A stretch of DNA of 64,000 bases, taken from Aestuariivita sp049276915 (GTDB lineage: Bacteria > Pseudomonadota > Alphaproteobacteria > Rhodobacterales > Rhodobacteraceae). Made by a program: the position numbers and the translations under genes. Location: NCBI RefSeq assembly GCF_049276915.1, contig NZ_JBASXK010000089.1, positions 17,112-81,111 on the forward strand, given 5' to 3'. The notes below the pieces were generated by a model. The model was not told the DNA's origin and ran no database searches. It worked only from the letters and a program-made list of their open reading frames with translations. Shown here piece by piece: positions 25,286 through 33,645 of the stretch; positions within the stretch are counted from its first letter, which is position 1, and every line of letters begins with the position of its first letter.

Positions 25286-26176
25286 ATGCAATTGGCGCAA
25301 TCCAGCGATACTTCAGAGTTCATCATCGCACCGGATCCCGCGGCTCCACGTCTGACACGCGCGGTCGAAGGCGTCGACCAGAACGGGCAGATCAGCCGCA
25401 TTTCGGTGGTCGAGGAGAGACCCCTGACCATTTTCCTCAACTCGCAGGAGATCGTGACGGCCATGACCATCGGGGATTATCCCGAGTATCTGGCGCTGGG
25501 TTTTCTGCTCAATCAGGGCATGCTGCAGCGCGACGAAGACGTCACCGGTGTCGACTATGACGAAGAGCTTGAAACCGTGGTCGTGCGGACGGCCTCGCAA
25601 ACCACCTATGAAGACAAGCTGAAGAAAAAGACGCGCACCTCGGGATGCGCTGTTGGCACGGTGTTCGGCGACATGATGGAGGGGCTTGAGGGTGTGAGCC
25701 TGCCTGCCACCCCGCTGCGTACGTCCTGGCTTTATGAGCTGGCCGCACGGATCAACCGCACACCGTCTCTTTATCTTGAGGCCGGAGCAATTCACGGCAC
25801 GGTTCTGTGCCAGGGGAATCGCCCGCTGGTCTATATGGAAGATGTGGGACGCCATAATGCCGTGGACAAGATCGCGGGCTGGATGTTGCAACATGGCGTG
25901 AGCGCTGACGACAAGATGCTTTACACCACGGGTCGCCTGACTTCGGAAATGGTGATCAAGACCGCGATGATGGGTATCCCGGCCCTGGCGTCGCGCTCGG
26001 GCTTTACCGCATGGGGGGTCGAGATCGCCCGCGAAGTGGGTCTGACGCTGATCGGACGCATGCGCGGACGCCGGTTCGTTTGCCTGAGTGGAGAGGATCG
26101 TCTGATCCGCGATGTCGATCCGGAGAGCGTCGCCGAGGAAGACAGCAAGCATCGACGCAAGAGTGCGGCGCAATGA
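25286..26176 (+). CDS. fdhD: Formate dehydrogenase accessory sulfurtransferase FdhD
   Basis: A 296-residue protein that passes sulfur from a desulfurase to the molybdenum cofactor of formate dehydrogenase. Family blocks are present: VVEERPLTIFLNSQEIVTAMTIGDYPEYLALGFLLNQGML, YMEDVGRHNAVDKIAGWML, MLYTTGRLTSEMVIKTAMMGIPALASRSGFTAWGVEIAREVGLTLIGRMRG. The sulfur-carrying loop, normally CxxC, reads RTSGCAVGT, so the second cysteine is missing. The ATG at 25286 sits directly against its GGAGG; the TTG at 25292 would have better spacing. The frame further upstream is antisense to azlC and not coding. The stop overlaps mobA. Confidence 0.92.
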   Translation: MQLAQSSDTSEFIIAPDPAAPRLTRAVEGVDQNGQISRISVVEERPLTIFLNSQEIVTAMTIGDYPEYLALGFLLNQGMLQRDEDVTGVDYDEELETVVVRTASQTTYEDKLKKKTRTSGCAVGTVFGDMMEGLEGVSLPATPLRTSWLYELAARINRTPSLYLEAGAIHGTVLCQGNRPLVYMEDVGRHNAVDKIAGWMLQHGVSADDKMLYTTGRLTSEMVIKTAMMGIPALASRSGFTAWGVEIAREVGLTLIGRMRGRRFVCLSGEDRLIRDVDPESVAEEDSKHRRKSAAQ

Positions 26177-26793
26177 CTGCTCCACTGGGCGTTATCCTGG
26201 CCGGTGGGCTTGCCCGCCGGATGGGTGGAGGCGACAAGGGGATGCTGAGCCTTGGCGGGCAGACAATCCTGTCGCGGGTGATTGATCGCCTTTCGCCCCA
26301 AGTGGCGGGTCTGGCCCTGAACGCCAATGGTGAGGCGGGACGGTTCGATCCTTTCGGCCTGCCGGTCATTGCCGATAGCATTGACGGGTTTGTGGGGCCA
26401 TTGGCCGGTGTTCTGGCCGGGCTTGACTGGGCAGCCGGGCAGGGGGCCGACAGCATCGTGACGGCGGCGGCAGACACCCCGTTTTTTCCCGCTGATCTTG
26501 TGCAGAAGCTGCAAGCGGCGGGGGATGGGATGACCCATCCGCTGGTGCTGGCCGCGACCCCGGACCCGGAGCGCGGGCAGATCAGGCATCCCACGTTCGG
26601 CCTTTGGCCCGTGGCACTGCGCGATGATCTGCGCGCCGCACTCTCGGACGGTCTGCGCAAGGTCGTGATCTGGACCGACCGTCATGACGGCCGCGTGGCG
26701 GTCTTTCCGGTGCAGGGGGTTGATCCGTTCTTCAATGTCAATACGCCCGAGGATTTGAGTGTGGCCGAAACTCTTTTGAAAGGTGCATCATGA
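26173..26793 (+). CDS. mobA: Molybdenum cofactor guanylyltransferase MobA
   Basis: A 206-residue nucleotidyltransferase that attaches GMP to Mo-molybdopterin to make the bis-MGD precursor. The GTP loop LGVILAGGLARRMGGGDKGMLSLGG, the IADSIDGFVGPLAGVLAGLDWA block and TAAADTPFFP are characteristic, as is FFNVNTPEDL near the end. The ATG overlaps the fdhD stop (ATGA at 26173-26176), and the stop overlaps the mobB start in the same way, so the cluster is tightly coupled. Confidence 0.95.
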   Translation: MTAPLGVILAGGLARRMGGGDKGMLSLGGQTILSRVIDRLSPQVAGLALNANGEAGRFDPFGLPVIADSIDGFVGPLAGVLAGLDWAAGQGADSIVTAAADTPFFPADLVQKLQAAGDGMTHPLVLAATPDPERGQIRHPTFGLWPVALRDDLRAALSDGLRKVVIWTDRHDGRVAVFPVQGVDPFFNVNTPEDLSVAETLLKGAS

Positions 26794-27281
26794 GGCTTTA
26801 TGGGGTGGTCGGCTGGAAGAATGCCGGGAAAACGGGTCTCATGGAGCGGTTGGTGTCCGAGATAACCGGGCGCGGGATAACCGTGTCCACGATCAAACAC
26901 GCGCATCACAGTTTCGATGTGGATCATCCGGGCAAGGACAGCCACCGCCACCGTGTCGCCGGTGCGACCGAGGTTCTGCTGGCATCACGCAACCGATTTG
27001 CGCTGATGCATGAGCTGCGCGACGAGGACGAGCCGACGCTGGAGATGCTGCTGAGCAAACTCAACCCGGTCGATCTGATCCTGATCGAAGGCTACAAGCG
27101 CGACACGCATCCCAAGGTCGAAGCTCACCGCGCCGAGACCGGCAACCCGCTGATCGCACCTGGGGATCAGACGATCCGGGCTGTGGCCAGTGACACGCCG
27201 CTTGATCTGGACCGGCCGGTGTTCGATTTGAACGACACGGTTGCGATTGCCGATTTCATCCTGGCCGAGGTCGGCCTGTGA
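26790..27281 (+). CDS. mobB: Molybdopterin-guanine dinucleotide biosynthesis protein MobB
   Basis: A 163-residue P-loop GTPase-like protein that aids MGD synthesis with MobA. It has the Walker A YGVVGWKNAGKTGLMERL, ISTIKHAHHSFDVDHPGKDSHRHRVAGATEVLLAS and LILIEGYKRDTHPKVEAHR. It overlaps mobA by ATGA and the fused moeA by GTGA (27278-27281). Confidence 0.94.
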   Translation: MRLYGVVGWKNAGKTGLMERLVSEITGRGITVSTIKHAHHSFDVDHPGKDSHRHRVAGATEVLLASRNRFALMHELRDEDEPTLEMLLSKLNPVDLILIEGYKRDTHPKVEAHRAETGNPLIAPGDQTIRAVASDTPLDLDRPVFDLNDTVAIADFILAEVGL

Positions 27282-29401
27282 GAGCATTCGACAGCATTCT
27301 TGTTGCGGATTGGTCAGCGGGGAAACGCGCGCCGAAATCTCCGTCCAAGGATGCAATCTGGCTGTGTGTTGCACGGCGCGGCGCTGCCGAGGAACCTGTC
27401 TATTGCCGGACGCGCCGTGAGGCCGAAGACTGGATCAGGAATTTCTTCGCGCAAGAGATTGCCGCCGGTCGCCGTGTGCTGGCCGGGTTCGATTTTCCCT
27501 TTGGCTATCCGCAGGGCTTTGCCGCGCATGTGACTGGATCAAGCGATCCACTGGCTGTGTGGGATTGGCTGGAGGCGCGAATTACAGATGCCGAGGATGG
27601 GGCGAACAATCGCTATGATGTTGCACAAACGCTGAATGCGCTATTTGAGGGTCCGGGGCCGTTCTGGGGAAAGCCGAACGAGGCGGGCTGGCCCGAAATT
27701 CCCTATCGCAAGGCGGATATCGCCTTTGATCAGCTGTCCGAGCGGCGCGCTTGTGATCTTGCGGCAAAGGCGTCCTCTTCGTGCTTTCAACTGGCCTTCC
27801 CGCCCACGGTGGGTGGGCAGATCCTGATGGGTCTGCCGATGCTTGCGCGGTTGCGACAGATCGCTGGTGTGCATGTCTGGCCCTTTGAAGACTGCACCGA
27901 AGCGCCGGTTGTTCTTGCCGAGATATGGCCGGGATTGATCGAACCTGCGGTCAAGGCGGAACTGGGGCGTCTGGACGCAAACCCGATCCGCGATCGTGAG
28001 CAAGTCAGGCTGTTGTCGCGGGCCTTCTCCCGCCTTTCCCTGTCCGAACTGGTCGCGATGATGACCGAGATTCCGGACGTCGCAAGGGAAGAGGCGTGGA
28101 TACTGGGTGCCGGGTTTGAAGAACGACTGGGTGCGCTTTGCGCGACATCTCTGGCTCCGCCCCCCTTGCGCAACGATTGCTTTGCTTTGCCTGCAGGCGT
28201 GGAATGGACGCCAGTGGATGAGGCGCTGGAGCTGTTACGCAGCCGGCTGACGCCGGTGACAGGGATGCGCAGCGCCCCATTGGCAGAAAGCCTGGGGCGT
28301 GTTCTGGCGGTGCCGGTTCATGCCAGGCGCTCGAACCCGCCCCAACCCAACACGGCGGTGGATGGGTATGGCTTTGCCGGAGGCCGGCCGGAAGGTCCGC
28401 ACGTTTTGCCGCTGATCCAAGGGCGCGCGGCGGCGGGTGTGCCCTTCAACGGTTCGGTGCCCGAGGGCCATGCGATCCGCATTCTGACCGGTGCGGCCCT
28501 GCCCGAAGGCGTAGACACGGTGATTCTTGAGGAAGACGTGAGAACCGATGGCACGCAGATCGCCTTTCATGGGCCTCTGAAACCCGGAGCCAATACCCGC
28601 AAGGCAGGGGAAGATGTGCACGCAGGTGATCTGGCCCTTCCTGCCGGGCAATGCCTGACCCCGGCCGATCTGGCGCTGTTGTCGGCGGTGGGTATATCCG
28701 AGGTCGATGTGCGCGCACCGCTGCGCGTGGCTGTTCTGTCGACAGGAGACGAATTGGTAGAACCCGGTGATGCAGCCGGGCCAGGTCAGATTTTTGACGC
28801 CAATCGCCCAATGCTGCTGTCGATGATGACGCGCTTTGGGTTTGAGCCGGTCGATATGGGGCGTGTCGGCGATGACCGTGAGGTTTTGCGCCTTGCGATG
28901 GATCGCGCGGCGCAGCAGGCGGATGTGATCCTGACCTCGGGTGGTGCGTCAGCCGGAGACGAGGATCACGTATCGGCCCTCTTGCGCCAGGCCGGCGCAA
29001 TGCAGGAATGGCGCATCGCGGTCAAGCCGGGTCGACCTCTTGCGCTGGGGCTTTGGGACGGCAAGCCTGTGTTCGGTCTGCCGGGCAATCCCGTGGCAGC
29101 GATGGTCTGCACCCTGGTCTTCGCACGCCCGGCCATGGCGCTGCTGTCTGGGCAGGAATGGCGCGCGCCGCAGGGCTTTGATGTGCCCGCCGCGTTCGAA
29201 AAGCGCAAGAAGCCCGGTCGTCGGGAGTATCTGCGCGCGCGGGTTCGCGATGGAAGGGCCGAGGTGTTCCGCTCGGAAGGTTCGGGACGGATCAGCGGGC
29301 TGAGTTGGGCCGATGGGCTGGTCGAGATCGAGGACGGTGCCCGTCACATTCGCCCGGGCGATCCCGTGCGTTTCATTCCCTATGGCAGTTTCGGGCTATA
29401 G
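27278..29401 (+). CDS. moeA: MoeA with extra N-terminal domain (molybdotransferase fusion)
   Basis: A 707-residue protein. Residues about 305-707 are a complete MoeA that inserts molybdate into adenylylated molybdopterin: NTAVDGYGFAG, RILTGAALPEGVDTVILEEDV, AVLSTGDELVEPGDAAGPGQIFDANRPML, TSGGASAGDEDHV and FGLPGNPVAAMV. Residues 1-300 are a separate domain not found in ordinary MoeA. It starts SILVADWSAGKRAPKSPSKDAIWL and holds RRVLAGFDFPFGYPQGF and VLAEIWPGL. Three acidic residues in strand contexts (ADWS, GFDFPFG, AEIWP) recall RNase H-fold (DUF429-like) proteins; this is inference. The GTG start overlaps the mobB stop, and the gene end overlaps the convergent GH13 gene by 22 bp. Confidence 0.92.
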   Translation: MRAFDSILVADWSAGKRAPKSPSKDAIWLCVARRGAAEEPVYCRTRREAEDWIRNFFAQEIAAGRRVLAGFDFPFGYPQGFAAHVTGSSDPLAVWDWLEARITDAEDGANNRYDVAQTLNALFEGPGPFWGKPNEAGWPEIPYRKADIAFDQLSERRACDLAAKASSSCFQLAFPPTVGGQILMGLPMLARLRQIAGVHVWPFEDCTEAPVVLAEIWPGLIEPAVKAELGRLDANPIRDREQVRLLSRAFSRLSLSELVAMMTEIPDVAREEAWILGAGFEERLGALCATSLAPPPLRNDCFALPAGVEWTPVDEALELLRSRLTPVTGMRSAPLAESLGRVLAVPVHARRSNPPQPNTAVDGYGFAGGRPEGPHVLPLIQGRAAAGVPFNGSVPEGHAIRILTGAALPEGVDTVILEEDVRTDGTQIAFHGPLKPGANTRKAGEDVHAGDLALPAGQCLTPADLALLSAVGISEVDVRAPLRVAVLSTGDELVEPGDAAGPGQIFDANRPMLLSMMTRFGFEPVDMGRVGDDREVLRLAMDRAAQQADVILTSGGASAGDEDHVSALLRQAGAMQEWRIAVKPGRPLALGLWDGKPVFGLPGNPVAAMVCTLVFARPAMALLSGQEWRAPQGFDVPAAFEKRKKPGRREYLRARVRDGRAEVFRSEGSGRISGLSWADGLVEIEDGARHIRPGDPVRFIPYGSFGL

Positions 29402-31131
29402 CGTCGGTTGGTGATCCAGCGGCATTGATAGGGCGCAAGGCTGATCTTGCGACCCACCGGGTCGATCACCTCGCCCGACAGAATGTCGACCCATGAATCC
29501 CCTTCGATCAGGTTCAGCGTGACAGGGTCCAGACTGACGGGCTGATCACTGACATTGTGCAGCGCAAAGATGGACTGATCGCGATCCAGGCTCTGCCGCC
29601 AGACGCCGAAAATCCGGTCTTCGGTTTGCAGCGTAAACTGGGTGGCATTGGGGTGGAAGGCGGGTTGCTTTGCCCTCAGCTTGATCCGCGTTTTTAGCGC
29701 GCCCAATACCCGGGATGTAATGCTCTCAGGATCCTCCAGCAACGCCTGAAGCGCGGCGTAATCCCAGTGATGCCGGTTGATGGCGCGTTTCATGCCCGTG
29801 CGCGCGACTTTGTCGTGATCGTTTGGCGTCGCAAGAAGCGCGTGGATGTAGAACGCCGGTATCCCTTCCAGCGCCATGACGATGGTCTGCGAGCATAAGA
29901 ACCGGTCGATCTGATGGCTGTCCGGTCCGTCAAAGGTTCCTTTGAGGGCTTCAAAATAGGTGATGTTCAACTCATAGACCGATTCCGTCCCCGAGAGCGC
30001 ACGCATGGACACATCACCGCCAAAGTCCCGGGCGATCTGCACCATGGCGTCGATCTGATCCTGCGGCAGGATTCCTTCGGCGGGCCGCATTCCGATTCCG
30101 TCGTGACTTGCCGAAAAGTTCAGATAGGCGCAGCCCAGTTGCGCCGGCGGCATCGCCGCCTGCCAGCCCCGCAGATACCTGGCCGAGCCGGATAAAAGCG
30201 CATGCAGGATAAGCGGGGGCAACGGAAAGTTATAGACAACATGCGCCTCGTTGCGGTTGCCGAAATAGCTGAGGTTTTCGGCACTTGGCACGTTGGTTTC
30301 GGTCAGCAGGATCACCGGTTCAACGGTGTAATCGCTCAGCAGTCGCATCAGGCGCACGATCGCATGGGTCTGGGGCAGGTGGATGGAGGGCGAACCGACC
30401 TCTTTCCACAGGAAGGCGACGGCATCCAGACGCAGAATGCGAACGCCGTTGTCGATATGCAGGCGCATGATGCGCAGGAATTCCAGCAAGACATCCGGGT
30501 TGCGGAAGTCCAGATCGACCTGGTCATGGCTGAAGGTGCACCAGACATGCCGCGTGCCGTTCGCGGTTTCGACTTCGCGCAGCAGGGGGTGCGTGCGGGG
30601 GCGAACCACCTGCGACAGATCATCCTGAGGCGAGGCCTCGAAGAAGAACCTGTCATATGGTGCGCGACCCTGGAGATAGTCGTTGAACCAGGTGCCTTGA
30701 CTCGAGACATGGTTCAGCACGAGATCCGACATCAGCTTGAACTCGCTGGCAATCCGGCTGATGTCGCTCCAGTCTCCCAGGGTCGGATTGACGGCGGTAT
30801 AGTCGCTGACCGCGAAGCCGTCGTCCGAGGTGAAAGGAAAGAATGGCAGGATATGCACGCCGTTCAGCGTGCCACTGAGATTGCGGTGCAGGAAATCGCG
30901 CAGCAGGTCCAGGGGCTTGTGGACCCCGTCGACAAAGCTGTTGCCATAGGTGATGACCAAGGCGTCACGTTCTGACCAGAAGCTGTTGCCCGGTTTGCGC
31001 CCGCGGCGGCGGCGGTTGCGCTCATCGGGCCAGAAGGCGTCGATGATCTTGGAAGACAGGATCGCACCATCCACATCGGGATAGATCGCAGCTACCAGAT
31101 CAGCCAGCTTGAGAGAAAACGCATCTGACAT
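29380..31131 (-). CDS. GH13 sugar phosphorylase (sucrose phosphorylase-like, GH13_18 type)
   Basis: A 583-residue alpha-amylase-fold enzyme. The GH13 regions are intact: DLVLNHVSSQGTWF (region I), RILRLDAVAFLWKEVGS with the nucleophile aspartate (II), LLTETNVPSAENLSYFG with the acid/base glutamate (III) and NFSASHDGIGMRPAEG (IV). The N-terminus ITYGNSF and HILPFFPFTSDDGFAVSDYTAVNPTLGDW place it with sucrose, glucosylglycerate and glucosylglycerol phosphorylases, which reversibly phosphorolyse a glucoside to glucose-1-phosphate. Marine relatives act on compatible solutes; the exact substrate cannot be read. It starts 7 bp after ureG, so it looks like the last gene of the urease operon. Confidence 0.88.
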   Translation of the reverse strand: MSDAFSLKLADLVAAIYPDVDGAILSSKIIDAFWPDERNRRRRGRKPGNSFWSERDALVITYGNSFVDGVHKPLDLLRDFLHRNLSGTLNGVHILPFFPFTSDDGFAVSDYTAVNPTLGDWSDISRIASEFKLMSDLVLNHVSSQGTWFNDYLQGRAPYDRFFFEASPQDDLSQVVRPRTHPLLREVETANGTRHVWCTFSHDQVDLDFRNPDVLLEFLRIMRLHIDNGVRILRLDAVAFLWKEVGSPSIHLPQTHAIVRLMRLLSDYTVEPVILLTETNVPSAENLSYFGNRNEAHVVYNFPLPPLILHALLSGSARYLRGWQAAMPPAQLGCAYLNFSASHDGIGMRPAEGILPQDQIDAMVQIARDFGGDVSMRALSGTESVYELNITYFEALKGTFDGPDSHQIDRFLCSQTIVMALEGIPAFYIHALLATPNDHDKVARTGMKRAINRHHWDYAALQALLEDPESITSRVLGALKTRIKLRAKQPAFHPNATQFTLQTEDRIFGVWRQSLDRDQSIFALHNVSDQPVSLDPVTLNLIEGDSWVDILSGEVIDPVGRKISLAPYQCRWITNRRYSPKLP

Positions 31132-31138
31132 GCCGGGC

Positions 31139-31777
31139 TTATTCTGCGGCCTTTACCTTCGGTTCGGGTAACCCGCCAAAAGCACAGATATGCGAAATCA
31201 CATGATCTATCCCGTGACCTTCCTTGAGGCGTGCGAACACGAAGGGACGGGTGCCGCGCATACGCTTTGCGTCGCGGTCCATCACCTCAAGCGAAGCTCC
31301 GACATAGGGGGCGAGATCGGTCTTGTTGATGATCAGCAGATCGGATTTTGTAATCGCCGGGCCGCCCTTGCGGGGGATTTCTTCGCCTGCGGCCACGTCG
31401 ATGACATAAAGCGTCACATCCGCCAGTTCCGGGCTGAAGGTGGCCGACAGGTTATCGCCGCCGCTTTCGATCAGGATGATGTCGAGGTCGGGAAACCGAT
31501 CCGAAAGCTCTTTGACAGCCGCGATGTTGATCGAGGCGTCTTCGCGGATTGCGGTATGCGGGCAGCCTCCGGTTTCCACACCCTTGATCCGGTCAAGCGG
31601 CAGTGCCTGCATGCGCATCAGCGCCTCGGCATCTTCCTGTGTGTAGATATCATTGGTGATAGCAGCGACCGAGAAATGGTCGCGCAACGCCCGGCACAAG
31701 CCAGCGGTAAGGGTCGTTTTGCCGGCACCCACAGGGCCGCCGATGCCTACGCGTAAAGGTCCGTTTGGGGACGCCAT
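31139..31777 (-). CDS. ureG: Urease accessory GTPase UreG
   Basis: A 212-residue SIMIBI-class GTPase that drives nickel delivery to urease with UreF and UreD. It has the P-loop LRVGIGGPVGAGKTTL, the nickel/zinc-binding GGCPHTAIREDASIN, IILIESGGDNLSATFSPELADVTLYVIDVAAGEEIPRKGGPAITKSDLLIINKTDLAPYVGA (G-motifs including NKTD) and the C-terminal IDHVISHI. The ATG at 31777 is just after the DUF3995 stop; the longer frame to 31819 is not needed. Confidence 0.96.
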   Translation of the reverse strand: MASPNGPLRVGIGGPVGAGKTTLTAGLCRALRDHFSVAAITNDIYTQEDAEALMRMQALPLDRIKGVETGGCPHTAIREDASINIAAVKELSDRFPDLDIILIESGGDNLSATFSPELADVTLYVIDVAAGEEIPRKGGPAITKSDLLIINKTDLAPYVGASLEVMDRDAKRMRGTRPFVFARLKEGHGIDHVISHICAFGGLPEPKVKAAE

Positions 31778-31778
31778 G

Positions 31779-32189
31779 TCAGAACTCTCCAAATACAAGA
31801 ATGAGATACCCGATACCAAGCATCACGCAAAGTGGTCCGTAGACTCTGCGATCCATGGTCGCAAAGGGTTCTTCGGGGACCAAAGTGCGCCAGACGGGCA
31901 GATAGGTCGCGATACCGCGCGCGATGAACACTGCGGCGATCATCGGCATGAGGACAAAGCGGGCGGGAAAATCCGGGCGATGAGGCAGAACGGCACAAAA
32001 GAGCAGAGCCATGCCAACAACCGCGCAGGGCACAGGGCCGGGCATGTTGCGGATACCGGGCCTGCCAATCACGCTGCGCGCCAGCCCGGATTCATCACGG
32101 ATCGGTACCCAAAAGCCAATCGCCCAAAACAGGTGAAGCAGCGCCAAGGCCCCCAGAATGCCAGAGATGACAAAGACAAGGGCCATCAT
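31779..32189 (-). CDS. DUF3995 membrane protein
   Basis: A 136-residue protein with four hydrophobic segments. LALLHLFWAIGFWVPI near the N-terminus and ARGIATYLPVWRTLVPEEPFATMDRRVYGPLCVMLGIGYLIL at the end match the DUF3995 family. It sits between ureF and ureG, overlapping the ureF stop by ATGA and ending 1 bp before the ureG start. The position hints at a role tied to urease, for instance in nickel or urea handling at the membrane, but this is only context. Confidence 0.85.
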   Translation of the reverse strand: MMALVFVISGILGALALLHLFWAIGFWVPIRDESGLARSVIGRPGIRNMPGPVPCAVVGMALLFCAVLPHRPDFPARFVLMPMIAAVFIARGIATYLPVWRTLVPEEPFATMDRRVYGPLCVMLGIGYLILVFGEF

Positions 32190-32833
32190 GAGCGAAACAA
32201 CCTGGAATACTGCGTCTCATGCTGCATCGAGGCAATATCGGCCGCGAAGGTGCTTGAGCCGATATCCTCGGGCGAAAGATGCAACGTCTCTTCGGAAATC
32301 TGCTGGCAGACGGGGGCCAGACGGGCCAGAACGCCTTGACCGTCTGTCTGCCCCAGCGGGATCAGGCGGATCGCCGCAGAGGTCAGGTTGGCCGCGAAGG
32401 CATGCAGATACGTGGCACAGGTCAGGCTGGCGTCGATCCCCTCGCGTCTTGCCGCAACCCCGACAGCCACCGGATAGGCAAGCGGGGCATCATCCGCGCC
32501 CCAGATGGCGGCTGTCGTGCGGGCAAAGGCCTCGCCTTGCAATTCGGTCTCGATCCGGCGCTCATGCGAGGCGCAAAGCGCGCGGGCGAGATCGTCAAGT
32601 TCACCCAGACGGGCCGGGCTCTGACTGCGATAGGCGCTGTGCAGCAGGATTGCATCGGATCGCCCGGTGCCATGGCGCAGGATGTCGTCAAGCCACTGGT
32701 GAAACGTGGTGCTGTCATGAACCTGACCGCAATCGACCATCCGCTCCAACCCATGCGAATAGGCGAAAGCCCCCACCGGATAACCCGGTGAGAGCCATTG
32801 CATCAGCGTCAGATGCGCCAGATCAATGGGCAT
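32186..32833 (-). CDS. ureF: Urease accessory protein UreF
   Basis: A 215-residue all-helical accessory protein that bridges UreD and UreG in nickel loading. The N-terminal LMQWLSPGYPVGAFAYSHGLERMVDCGQVHD is the UreF signature; SDAILLHSAYR, AYPVAVGVAARREGI and ATYLHAFAANLTSAAIRLIPLGQTDGQGVLARL follow in order. It overlaps the ureE end by 11 bp and the DUF3995 start by 4 bp. Confidence 0.95.
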   Translation of the reverse strand: MPIDLAHLTLMQWLSPGYPVGAFAYSHGLERMVDCGQVHDSTTFHQWLDDILRHGTGRSDAILLHSAYRSQSPARLGELDDLARALCASHERRIETELQGEAFARTTAAIWGADDAPLAYPVAVGVAARREGIDASLTCATYLHAFAANLTSAAIRLIPLGQTDGQGVLARLAPVCQQISEETLHLSPEDIGSSTFAADIASMQHETQYSRLFRS

Positions 32834-33275
32834 GGGAATGCGTACGCCCGTGCCCGTATGCTCCGCCTTCAGGGGTGAAGGGTTCGGTGATCTCGCGGGT
32901 TGTCGCGCCCAGCAGCGACAGCATATCCGCCATCACGTGGTCCGGCTTGATCAGCAAGCGCGTTGCCTCGATCTGACAGGGGGTATGACGATTGCCGATA
33001 TGCCAAGCCAGCCGTGTGAGGTCGTTTCCGGTAATCTCGATCAATGGCTCGGGGGCTGCGATAACAGCCACCTCTCCGCCATCTTCCAGCACCAGCACGC
33101 CGCCATGATCCAGTGAGGTGGTTTGAGGCAGATCGACCAGCAAATCGGCCCCATCGTTGGTGCTCAGCACCTTGCGGCGCAGAAACCGGTCCTCATAGCT
33201 CAGCGCGATCTCAGCAACCGGCGTTCCATGACCGTGGTCGTGATAGTGTCGGGCGATGCGTTGGGGGGTACTCAT
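32823..33275 (-). CDS. ureE: Urease nickel chaperone UreE
   Basis: A 150-residue metallochaperone that supplies nickel to the urease assembly complex. It has the N-terminal peptide-binding domain (IALSYEDRFLRRKVLSTNDGADLLVDLPQTTSLDHGGVLVLEDG), the C-terminal metal domain with LTRLAWHIGNRHTPCQIEATRLLIKPDHVMADMLSLLGA (conserved histidine in AWHIGNRH), and a short histidine-rich tail GRTHSHAH. A GTG two codons upstream is in frame, but the ATG at 33275 has AGGGGG well placed before it. Confidence 0.95.
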   Translation of the reverse strand: MSTPQRIARHYHDHGHGTPVAEIALSYEDRFLRRKVLSTNDGADLLVDLPQTTSLDHGGVLVLEDGGEVAVIAAPEPLIEITGNDLTRLAWHIGNRHTPCQIEATRLLIKPDHVMADMLSLLGATTREITEPFTPEGGAYGHGRTHSHAH

Positions 33276-33294
33276 GCGCACACCCCCTGCGAGA

Positions 33295-33516
33295 TCAGAT
33301 GTAGAACAGGTCGCCGAACACGTGGCGCGTGATGTCTTCGCGTTTCAGGCCATGTTTGGCCAGTTCCGCATCGCTCATCGCGTTCAGTGCTTCGGCGCGG
33401 CGCACCCGGCTGTTGGCCTCTCCGATCATCACAAGGGCGTTGCCAATGGATGAAAAAAACTGTGAAACGCGTCCGCCAAGCGGTGCCTGCTGCAGTGATG
33501 TTGTCGTGTAAGCCAT
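33295..33516 (-). CDS. DUF1127 protein (second of a pair)
   Basis: A 73-residue basic protein. RVRRAEALNAMSDAELAKHGLKREDITRHVF matches the DUF1127 (YjiS-like) motif, found in alphaproteobacteria in small highly expressed proteins often linked to stress, RNA turnover or phosphate responses. The N-terminal half (YTTTSLQQAPLGGRVSQFFSSIGNALVMIGEANS) is an amphipathic lead. It stops 19 bp before the ureE start, so it is inside the urease operon rather than beside it. Confidence 0.88.
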   Translation of the reverse strand: MAYTTTSLQQAPLGGRVSQFFSSIGNALVMIGEANSRVRRAEALNAMSDAELAKHGLKREDITRHVFGDLFYI

Positions 33517-33548
33517 TGGAAACCTTCCAGATTGCGTTTAGGTTCCCT

Positions 33549-33568
33549 CCCTGTTTCTGGAAATAGGG
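33549..33568 (-). promoter_or_regulatory. Hairpin in leader of second DUF1127 gene
   Basis: CCCT-G-TTTC-TG-GAAA-T-AGGG on the plus strand folds into eight pairs with one internal mismatch and a two-base turn, about 33 nt upstream of the start at 33516. No T run follows in the direction of transcription, so it is not a clear terminator. It may be a processing or stability element. Confidence 0.3.
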
Positions 33569-33606
33569 CAGCGTTGCTGTCCTGAAAAGGCGCAATGCGG
33601 AATAGC

Positions 33607-33624
33607 TGCATCCCGCTGGATGCA
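33607..33624 (-). terminator. Terminator-like hairpin after first DUF1127 gene
   Basis: TGCATCC and GGATGCA pair as a 7-bp stem around a 4-base loop, 21 bp after the DUF1127 stop at 33646 on the minus strand. Only a weak T-rich stretch follows (CCTTTTC further on). It may attenuate rather than fully end transcription into the rest of the urease genes. Confidence 0.35.
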
Positions 33625-33645
33625 AGGCTCGGGCGGTGGCTTGGG

